Of a DNA stretch of 53,729 bases, positions 47,060-53,729 are shown piece by piece. The notes below the pieces were generated by a model that was given only the letters and a program-made list of their open reading frames with translations, searched no databases and was not told the origin of the DNA. Position 1 is the first letter of the stretch; each line of letters starts with the position of its first letter. The stretch comes from Fidelibacterota bacterium. GTDB taxonomy: Bacteria > Fidelibacterota > Marinisomatia > Marinisomatales > UBA1611. The stretch is taken from positions 9,886 to 63,614 of the forward strand of contig PBFM01000009.1 in the NCBI GenBank assembly GCA_002718655.1. Reading direction: 5' to 3'. The position numbers and the translations under genes are program-made.

Positions 47060-49060
47060 TCAGGCTAAAATACCTAAATCCTTTTCGAAATCATTTATCT
47101 CGTCTCTAATCTTAGCAGCTTTTTCAAAGTTCAAATTTTCGGCTGCAGATAACATTTCTAATTTTAATTTTTCTAAAATAATTTTTTTGTCTTGAATAGT
47201 TATCTCATTCATATCATATTTTTTTTCATTTTCAACTTTATAATGAGATAAAGAATCGGCAACTTTTGTCGTCTCAAGTATGGCATCTACAGATTTGTAT
47301 ACAGTTTTAGGTACAATATGATTTTCATTATTAAAATGTTCTTGTATTTTTCTTCTTTCTTCACTTGTCTCGATTAAATGTGACATTGCTTCAGTTTTTT
47401 TATCTCCATATAGAAGAACGAGCCCGGTTTGATTCCTTGCTGCTCGGCCAGCAACTTGTAGTAATGAGCTCTTAGACCTTAAAAAACCCTCCTTATCAGC
47501 ATCAAGTACTGCAACTAAGCTCACTTCTGGAAGGTCTAATCCTTCACGCAATAAATTTATTCCAACTAAAACATCAAATACACCTATCCTAAGCTCCCTA
47601 AGAATTTGGACCCTTTCTAGAGTATCAATTTCAGAATGAAGATATCTAACTTTGATATTTAAACTACTAAGATAATCTGTCAAGTCTTCTGCTGAACGTT
47701 TAGTTAAGGTTGTCACTAGGACTCTTTCACTTTTTTTTATTCGCTTGTGAATTTCGCCTATAAGGTCATCAATTTGTCCATTTGATGGTCTAATTTCAAC
47801 CTCTGGATCAAGAAGACCTGTTGGACGGATTATTTGCTCAACAACCACTCCATTACATAATTCAAGTTCTCTATTTGATGGTGTTGCTGAGGTAAAAATT
47901 ACTTGATTTTGCATAGTATGAAATTCATCATATTTAAGAGGCCTATTGTCAAGTGCACTTGGCAACCTAAAGCCGTGTTCAACCAAGGTTTCTTTCCTTG
48001 CTCTATCCCCGTTATACATACCTTGTATCTGTGGCAAGGTAACATGAGATTCATCTAATATAGTTATAAAATTATTAGGGAAAAAATCAAGCAATGTGTA
48101 TGGTTTTTCTCCTATTGAACGACCAGAAAAGAACCTGGAATAATTTTCAATTCCAGAACAATATCCTAGCTCAATCATCATTTCAATATCAAAATTTGTT
48201 CGCTGTTCAAGACGTTGTGCTTCTAATAGTTTATTATTTTTTCTTAGTTGGTGAAGTCTATCAGATAATTCAGCCCTAATTTCTTTTACTACCCTCAACA
48301 TACTTTCCTTATCAGTAATAAAATGTTTGGCGGGAAAAATGATTACTTTATCAAGTTTTTCTTTAATATCGCCCGTAACTGGATCGAATCTATTAATTCC
48401 ATCCACTTCATTTCCAAATAGTTCTATCCTAATGCAAGTATCCTCATATGCAGGATATATATCCATTATATCACCATTTATGCGCACATTTCCTCTCTCT
48501 AAAACCATATCATTCCTTGAATAATGTATGTGCACCATTTTTGATAAAAAGGATCTCCTATCAATGATGTCACCTTTGGAGACTATTAGCGTCCCCTTTT
48601 GATATTCGTCAGGCGATCCTATACCATAAATACATGAGACAGAACTAATTACAATAACATCATCTCTAGACATTAATGAGCTTGTTGCTTTTAATCTTAA
48701 TTTATCAATTTGCTCATTTACCGAACTGTCTTTTTCAATAAAAGTATCAGTTGTTGGTAGATATGCCTCTGGTTGATAATAATCATAATAACTTATGAAG
48801 TATTCAACTGCGTTTTCTGGAAAAAGCTGTTTAAATTCACCATACAATTGGGCTGCTAAAGTCTTATTATGTGACATAATCAATGTTGGCCTTTGAACTT
48901 CTTTTATGACATTCGCAATTGAAAATGTTTTCCCTGAACCCGTCACTCCAAGTAAAGTCTGATATTTTTCTCCTTTTGTTATACCAACCACTAAATCCTT
49001 AATAGCGTTAGGTTGGTCTCCTTGCGGGAGGAATTTTGAACGTAATTCAAATTCTGCCAT
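47060..49060 (-). CDS. uvrB: Excinuclease ABC subunit B
   Basis: 666 residues. Damage-verifying helicase-like subunit of nucleotide-excision repair. Walker A GVTGSGKTFSI; beta-hairpin YYDYYQPEAYLP; EKDSSVNEQIDKLR; DESHVTLPQIQGMYNGDRARK; helicase motifs VGINLLREGLDLPEVSLV and QVAGRAARN; C-terminal UVR motif (LEMLSAAENLNFEKAAKIRDEI) that binds UvrC. The ATG has no ribosome site. It follows uvrC by 47 nt, an NER pair. Confidence 0.98.
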   Translation of the reverse strand: MAEFELRSKFLPQGDQPNAIKDLVVGITKGEKYQTLLGVTGSGKTFSIANVIKEVQRPTLIMSHNKTLAAQLYGEFKQLFPENAVEYFISYYDYYQPEAYLPTTDTFIEKDSSVNEQIDKLRLKATSSLMSRDDVIVISSVSCIYGIGSPDEYQKGTLIVSKGDIIDRRSFLSKMVHIHYSRNDMVLERGNVRINGDIMDIYPAYEDTCIRIELFGNEVDGINRFDPVTGDIKEKLDKVIIFPAKHFITDKESMLRVVKEIRAELSDRLHQLRKNNKLLEAQRLEQRTNFDIEMMIELGYCSGIENYSRFFSGRSIGEKPYTLLDFFPNNFITILDESHVTLPQIQGMYNGDRARKETLVEHGFRLPSALDNRPLKYDEFHTMQNQVIFTSATPSNRELELCNGVVVEQIIRPTGLLDPEVEIRPSNGQIDDLIGEIHKRIKKSERVLVTTLTKRSAEDLTDYLSSLNIKVRYLHSEIDTLERVQILRELRIGVFDVLVGINLLREGLDLPEVSLVAVLDADKEGFLRSKSSLLQVAGRAARNQTGLVLLYGDKKTEAMSHLIETSEERRKIQEHFNNENHIVPKTVYKSVDAILETTKVADSLSHYKVENEKKYDMNEITIQDKKIILEKLKLEMLSAAENLNFEKAAKIRDEINDFEKDLGILA

Positions 49061-49107
49061 ATTGTCTAATTTAATTATTTTACCCGACGATGGTCAATGG
49101 CAGACTT

Positions 49108-50943
49108 TTAATTTAAAGATTTTCTCTCTTTCACAATTTTAATTATCTCCGTTGATGTTTTTAATGGAATTTTTGTTCTAGCACTTATTAATTCTGGTTG
49201 CACATTCAATATTTCATCAAGACTTTTGAATTCTTGATATAGCTTTTCAATTCTTTTTTTCCCTAATCCTTTAACGTTTTCTAGAAAAGATCCAGTTATA
49301 TTTTTTTTCCTTTTTTCCCTCTGAAATTTTATTGCAAACCGATGAGCTTCATCCCTTATTCTTTTTAGTAAAATTAGTCCTGGACTAGCTTTATTGATAT
49401 TCTGAGGTTCCGAATTTCCAGGAATATATACTTCTTCTAATCTCTTAGCTAAACCTATTATTGGAATATAATCCATCCCAAGATCTCTTAGTGCCGATAT
49501 TGCCATACTTAATTGCCCTTTCCCGCCGTCAATTAAAATTAAATCGGGCAAAGGTAATTTTTCATTTTTTACTCTTTTGTATCTCCTTGTGATAACTTCT
49601 CTTATTGCTGCAAAATCATCAATGCCACTAACAGATTTGATGTCATATCTTCTATAACTTGATTTTTTTGGTTTACCATCAAGAAAAAAAACAAGAGATG
49701 CTACTGTGTCATTGCCACCAAGGTGAGATATATCAAATGCTTCAATTCTCCTCGGTGCTACATCCATATTTAAATCCTTCTTTAGAGTATCGAGTATTTT
49801 TGGTACTTGAAACCTCTTTTTTTTTCTTTCAATAAGCCATTCTCCAAGTAACAATTTTGAATTTTGCTTTGCAACTCTTAATTCTTTAGCCTTTTCACCA
49901 ATTTTAGGATAAATAAATCTTAATGACCCTCCTCGTTTAATACTCAACCATTTAATCAATCCTTGAGAATCGATTGGCAAATACTCCAATGATATTTCTT
50001 GTGGAATAAAGTCACTGTGCATATAGAATCTCATTATGACTGTTTTCATAATAATATCATCATCATCTCTGAGTTGCTTGAGATATAATTTATCCCTACT
50101 AAAAATTCTTCCATTTCTTATTCTAAGAACGACTGCAATGCCTATGGTTCCGTCTCTTTCTAATGTAATGACATCTCTTTCGGTGAAATCTGTAGCAACT
50201 TGGCTTTGTGTTTTTTTAAATAAATGAATTGCTTCAAGCTGATCTCTATACAAACTAGCTTCTTCATATCTTTGGTGTTTAGATGCATTAATCATAGTTT
50301 CATTTAAACAATTTTCTATTTCTTTAGTTTTCCCTTTAAAAAACTGTTCAATTCTTTCAATCATATTATTGTACTTAATCTCTGTGACTAAACCTTCACA
50401 TGGGCCTTCACATTTTTTAATGTGGTAGTCTAAGCAAACTGAAATTTTCTTTTCTATTATAGTATCTTCATCAATATGATAGCTACAACTCCTAATAGGA
50501 AAAACCTTATTCAATGCTTTCAAAATAATTCTTAATCGTGAAGAATCAGTGAATGGACCGTAATATTTCGACCCATCTTTAATTATATTTCTTGTGATGA
50601 AGACTTGTGGAAATGGCTCATTGGTTATTCTAATAAAAGGATAAGATTTATCATCTCTTAAATCAACATTATAACGCGGTTTATGCTTTTTTATTAGATT
50701 TGCTTCTGTCAGTAGAGCCTCAACTTCATTCCTCACAACAATCCACTCAATATTATTTATGTGTTTTATCATTGCAAAAGTTTTTGGAGTTTTATTCTTA
50801 CATTTTTGAAAGTAAGACCTTACTCTTTTTTTAAGTTCTTTTGCCTTCCCAATATAAATTATTTCCCCTCTGGTATTAACAAATTGATATACACCGGGTT
50901 TGTTTGGAACATATTTGAGTTTATTTTCTAAATTTTTATACAT
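49108..50943 (-). CDS. uvrC: Excinuclease ABC subunit C
   Basis: 611 residues. Dual-incision nuclease of nucleotide-excision repair. N-terminal GIY-YIG domain (GVYQFVNTRGEIIYIGKA), the Cys-rich CLDYHIKKCEGPCEG, UVR motif (HQRYEEASLYRDQLEAI), RNase H-like core (RIEAFDISHLGGNDTVASLV, LPDLILIDGGKGQL) and C-terminal HhH (ENVKGLGKKRIEKLY). All parts are intact. It heads the minus-strand run that continues to asnS. Confidence 0.98.
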   Translation of the reverse strand: MYKNLENKLKYVPNKPGVYQFVNTRGEIIYIGKAKELKKRVRSYFQKCKNKTPKTFAMIKHINNIEWIVVRNEVEALLTEANLIKKHKPRYNVDLRDDKSYPFIRITNEPFPQVFITRNIIKDGSKYYGPFTDSSRLRIILKALNKVFPIRSCSYHIDEDTIIEKKISVCLDYHIKKCEGPCEGLVTEIKYNNMIERIEQFFKGKTKEIENCLNETMINASKHQRYEEASLYRDQLEAIHLFKKTQSQVATDFTERDVITLERDGTIGIAVVLRIRNGRIFSRDKLYLKQLRDDDDIIMKTVIMRFYMHSDFIPQEISLEYLPIDSQGLIKWLSIKRGGSLRFIYPKIGEKAKELRVAKQNSKLLLGEWLIERKKKRFQVPKILDTLKKDLNMDVAPRRIEAFDISHLGGNDTVASLVFFLDGKPKKSSYRRYDIKSVSGIDDFAAIREVITRRYKRVKNEKLPLPDLILIDGGKGQLSMAISALRDLGMDYIPIIGLAKRLEEVYIPGNSEPQNINKASPGLILLKRIRDEAHRFAIKFQREKRKKNITGSFLENVKGLGKKRIEKLYQEFKSLDEILNVQPELISARTKIPLKTSTEIIKIVKERKSLN

Positions 50944-51148
50944 ATGTTTAAATTACATACTTGTTTACCTAACTTAGAACTTTAACGGTACACTTTGACT
51001 TTTATCTCGAAAGCATTTGAAATTAGATGACTATAAAAGTTACATCAGACAATTAAAGTATTATTTAATATTTTGTTTTTTATTTTATAAAAAATAATTT
51101 GGTTTTAAAATTGAATATGGCTACAATCACATTATGTGCATGATAACC

Positions 51149-51160
51149 ATTACCGGTAAT
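51149..51160. promoter_or_regulatory. 12-bp palindrome upstream of Asp-Thr repeat protein gene
   Basis: ATTACCGGTAAT is a perfect palindrome 28 nt before the ATG at 51189. A second near-palindrome, CACAT-T-ATGTG (51128-51138), lies 10 nt further upstream. They may be operator sites in the 245-bp divergent gap between uvrC and this gene. No promoter is convincing. Confidence 0.35.
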
Positions 51161-51188
51161 CCAATAGAACCAAAAAAATATTCATTAA

Positions 51189-52670
51189 ATGTATAAAATA
51201 AAATACTCAGTGTTATTCTTATTAGTGCTCTGCAACATCTGTATGCAAAACTCTTTTATTTATGCACAAACAGAAGAAAATCAAAACAAAAGAAAAATCT
51301 ATAGAACACAAGCAGGTTCTATAATTGAAGCACCTAAACCTCTTTTTGAAAAGAGCCTTAAACCTAAAGATGATAAAACGCGTAGTAAGCAAATAAAAAA
51401 AAGTAAAGCTCTTGCGCGCACCCCAAAAATTGAAACAACATATCGTAATGAGCTTGATAGTCTTAAAAATACCGTCAAGATTCTATTAGAGAGATCTAGA
51501 TTACTACAAAAGAATTATGAAGAAAAAATAGCAGAAACTTCAAGTGATACAGTATTTATATACACAACTCTTTACGATACTACCACTGTTTTAGACACTA
51601 CCTTTATTTACACTAATGCAACCACAACGGTTTACGATACTGTAGTTCTAATTGATAGTATATACATCCATAACTACGATACCACAACTGTGATTCAAAC
51701 AAATTATGATACAGTTTTTGTAATGGATACAACAATACAAGTTAATTATGACACAACTATAATTAGAGACACACTATGGGCATTTGCCTATGACACGACA
51801 TTCTCTTATGATACCACATGGGTTTATGCATTTGATACTACAGTCGTGAGGGATTCCATTTGGTTATTTGCTGTTGATACAGTTAAATCATTTGACACAC
51901 TTATTGTTTCAAATAATGACACGGTAACAATACATACTTATTCAAGCAAATTCCCAAATAACTTCAGCCCCAGTATGATTGATAAAAAACAACCTGCCTT
52001 TCCAAAATACAAAACCCTTGGTGATGCATTAAGAGCTAGAGATACTGGAGATAAATCAGCACAGGGTTGGATAAACCAAGCTTTAAATAGTGCAGGCGGT
52101 GATTGGTCAAAAGCGGAAAAGGAGTATAAAAAACTACAAGAAATTTACTCAACCGCAGTTGTGCAAGCCATAACTAGAGAACCAAAAGATCCATCTTTTA
52201 TTGGTCCTGAAATGAAATATAAAAATGTGATTTTTGATACTCTCAAAATCTTAACCTTCGATACAACAATCGTTCAAGATACAATAAAGAATCTCGTAAA
52301 ACAAACTTTTTTAAAATATGATACATCAGTTGTAGATAAAAAGAGAGATGTCATAGCTAATACTACTCCACCTGGGCACGAACTAATAATAAAATATCAT
52401 CGAAATGGTCGTGTAAAAGAAAGAGGTTTAACAAAAAACAATAAAAGAAATGGTGAGTGGGTTCAATATGATTTCAAAGGCGTCCCTCTTCGAAAAACTG
52501 TATACGATATGGGTAAGCTTATTGATGATCAGCTTATCGTACTTGATGGAGAAAAAGAAAATCCAATGGAAGATATTAAAAATACTACAAAAAGGAAGAA
52601 GCGTAGTGAAAAATCAAAGGCTAAAAAAAGCAAAAACGTCTTTAAACTTGGTAATATTTTCAATAATTAA
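51189..52670 (+). CDS. Secreted Asp-Thr repeat protein with MORN/YwqK-like tail
   Basis: 493 residues; signal peptide about 1-26 (FLLVLCNICMQNSFIYA). A short charged helix (about 85-115) precedes an irregular beta-repeat (about 117-254) built of YDTT, FDTT, RDTL and similar; I count 17 Asp-[Thr/Ser]-[Thr/Val/Ile/Leu] steps. A small second block lies at about 347-387 (FDTLKILTFDTTIVQDT). Residues about 400-447 (YHRNGRVKERGL, NGEWVQYDFKGVPLRK) resemble YwqK/MORN repeats. The end is Lys-rich. I know no family with this layout. No ribosome site is seen. Confidence 0.75.
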   Translation: MYKIKYSVLFLLVLCNICMQNSFIYAQTEENQNKRKIYRTQAGSIIEAPKPLFEKSLKPKDDKTRSKQIKKSKALARTPKIETTYRNELDSLKNTVKILLERSRLLQKNYEEKIAETSSDTVFIYTTLYDTTTVLDTTFIYTNATTTVYDTVVLIDSIYIHNYDTTTVIQTNYDTVFVMDTTIQVNYDTTIIRDTLWAFAYDTTFSYDTTWVYAFDTTVVRDSIWLFAVDTVKSFDTLIVSNNDTVTIHTYSSKFPNNFSPSMIDKKQPAFPKYKTLGDALRARDTGDKSAQGWINQALNSAGGDWSKAEKEYKKLQEIYSTAVVQAITREPKDPSFIGPEMKYKNVIFDTLKILTFDTTIVQDTIKNLVKQTFLKYDTSVVDKKRDVIANTTPPGHELIIKYHRNGRVKERGLTKNNKRNGEWVQYDFKGVPLRKTVYDMGKLIDDQLIVLDGEKENPMEDIKNTTKRKKRSEKSKAKKSKNVFKLGNIFNN

Positions 52671-52676
52671 ATTATA

Positions 52677-53084
52677 TTAATTTTTCTTTTCTGCTAGTTC
52701 TACTAAAACTCCACCCGTTGAATTAGGGTGAATAAAGATTACCTTATATCCTTCTGCACCAATTACAGCTGAATTGCCAATAAGATTTACATCTTGTTCT
52801 GAAAGATATTTTATAGCCCTTTCAATATTATCAACTTGCAAGCAAATATGGTGTATCCCAGACCCTCTACTGTTTAGAAATTTTGCTATAGGTGAATCAG
52901 GATATTTAGATATAAGAAGTTCTATCTTACCAGCACCAGTATCATAGATATTAGTTATAACCCCTTGCCCGTCAACATCATCTGTTGCAGTAAATTCTAT
53001 ACCTAATATCTCATTCCAAAATCTAGAGGATTCTTCTAAGTTTTTCACTGCAATGCCAATATGCTCAATCCCTAAAATTTTCAT
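52677..53084 (-). CDS. mce: Methylmalonyl-CoA epimerase
   Basis: 135 residues, family length. Interconverts (2R)- and (2S)-methylmalonyl-CoA in propionate and branched-chain amino acid breakdown. VOC fold with metal ligands His8 (GIEHIGIAV), His78/79 (SGIHHICLQV) and Glu129 (VLVELAEK). The ATG overlaps the upstream stop by one base (TAATG). The mutase is not in this window. Confidence 0.95.
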   Translation of the reverse strand: MKILGIEHIGIAVKNLEESSRFWNEILGIEFTATDDVDGQGVITNIYDTGAGKIELLISKYPDSPIAKFLNSRGSGIHHICLQVDNIERAIKYLSEQDVNLIGNSAVIGAEGYKVIFIHPNSTGGVLVELAEKKN

Positions 53085-53729
53085 TAAATTAAACCTTCTA
53101 TATTATGTTTTAATTTTATACCATTCCCAATTGAGTACGGCAAATTTAATTTACCATTAATTACTTCAACCCCTTCGTAAGGATCATTTTGGATAAGTAG
53201 ATTACCATCTAAATCAGCAAAATCAACTTTTCCTGCTAAATGGGATGCTGCTGTAATACCAATTGAGGTCTCAACCATGCAACCCAGCATTATCTTTAAT
53301 TCATAAGATCTTGCGACATCAATCATTTTTTTTGCTTCTTCCATTGATCCACATTTCATTAGTTTTATGTTTATTCCATCAAAAGAACTCCAGATTTTGT
53401 GAATATCTTCTGAAATCATACTGTTTTCGTCAGCAAAAATATCCAATGGTGAATTTTCCATCAATTTTCTTGTAGAATGTAACTCTTCTGCAGGAAATGG
53501 CTGTTCAATAAATTCAACATTCTGATCTGCTAACCATTTGCACATATCTAGTGCTGTTTCCTTATCCCATCCTTCATTTGCATCTACACGAATTAGTTTA
53601 TCGGTAAGCTTCCTTATTTCTTTAATGATATCTTTATCATTATTAGGTGTTCCAAGCTTTACTTTGAGTATTGAATAAGGTTCAGCTTCCTCTACTTTTT
53701 GTCCTATTTCATCAAGGTCACCAATTGCA
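53084..53729 (-). CDS. Dipeptide epimerase (enolase superfamily), N-terminus outside window
   Basis: The C-terminal 214 residues are present and the frame is open to the right edge; an internal ATG at 53545 is not the start. The barrel residues are seen in order: KVK (catalytic Lys), RVDANEGW (metal Asp), IEQPF (metal Glu), ADEN (third ligand region) and NIKLMKCG (second catalytic Lys). This is the pattern of L-Ala-D/L-Glu and related dipeptide epimerases, which act on murein or protein-derived dipeptides. The exact substrate cannot be told. Confidence 0.88.
   Translation of the reverse strand, partial: AIGDLDEIGQKVEEAEPYSILKVKLGTPNNDKDIIKEIRKLTDKLIRVDANEGWDKETALDMCKWLADQNVEFIEQPFPAEELHSTRKLMENSPLDIFADENSMISEDIHKIWSSFDGINIKLMKCGSMEEAKKMIDVARSYELKIMLGCMVETSIGITAASHLAGKVDFADLDGNLLIQNDPYEGVEVINGKLNLPYSIGNGIKLKHNIEGLI

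Overview
The window reads as a chromosomal segment of a Gram-negative marine bacterium of the FCB superphylum, most likely Candidatus Marinimicrobia (SAR406/Neomarinimicrobiota). This is an inference from four things: a type IX secretion-style C-terminal sorting domain on a giant exoprotein (motif NYPNPFNP, ending in KKMLLVK); Bacteroidetes-type families (DUF4837, LptE next to a sigma-54 activator); several genes without a Shine-Dalgarno; and AT-rich DNA. There are no rRNA, tRNA, IS, phage or CRISPR features that I can see.

Layout. (1) 1-762: 5' part of a lipoprotein gene running off the left edge. (2) 921-16565 (minus): one 5,214-residue secreted protein filling almost 30% of the window. It has a sialidase-like propeller split by two glutamine-amidotransferase-like domains, three ~1.8-2.3 kb super-repeats with nested domains, a C-type lectin domain, two cadherin-like domains, eleven FN3-like domains and a sorting domain. 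Its 388-bp upstream gap holds a set of inverted repeats that may be a structured leader, plus the terminator of the next gene. (3) 16954-22972 (minus): SH3 lipoprotein, formylglycine-enzyme-like protein, DPP-IV peptidase, family 5 uracil-DNA glycosylase and a quinone oxidoreductase. (4) 23083-26543 (plus): PpiD-like foldase and 3-methylcrotonyl-CoA carboxylase beta. (5) 26554-31423 (minus): hotdog thioesterase, accA, a WecA-like phosphosugar transferase, two GT2 glycosyltransferases and rfbD, pointing to surface glycan synthesis. (6) 31420-38666 (minus): an envelope set of DUF4837 lipoprotein, Omp85-type barrel, 1,076-residue outer-membrane protein, secreted propeller protein and lgt, chained by overlaps. 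(7) 38822-45199: CPBP protease, lepA, a small exported protein, nadE, acylphosphatase and asnS. (8) 45210-50943: lptE, sigma-54 activator, uvrB and uvrC. (9) 51189-52670 (plus): a secreted Asp-Thr repeat protein with a MORN-like tail. (10) 52677-53729 (minus): methylmalonyl-CoA epimerase and the 3' part of a dipeptide epimerase gene cut by the right edge.

How the parts fit. Much of the window serves the envelope: Lgt lipidates the several lipoproteins seen here, LptE and Omp85 proteins belong to outer-membrane assembly, and the giant protein should be exported by a type IX system encoded elsewhere. Metabolic genes (MCC beta, methylmalonyl-CoA epimerase, DPP-IV, dipeptide epimerase) fit a heterotroph using peptides and branched-chain amino acids.

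The most novel object is the giant protein with nested domains and its possible leader. The second is the four-gene outer-membrane set at 31420-37834. All family calls are by eye, with no database search.
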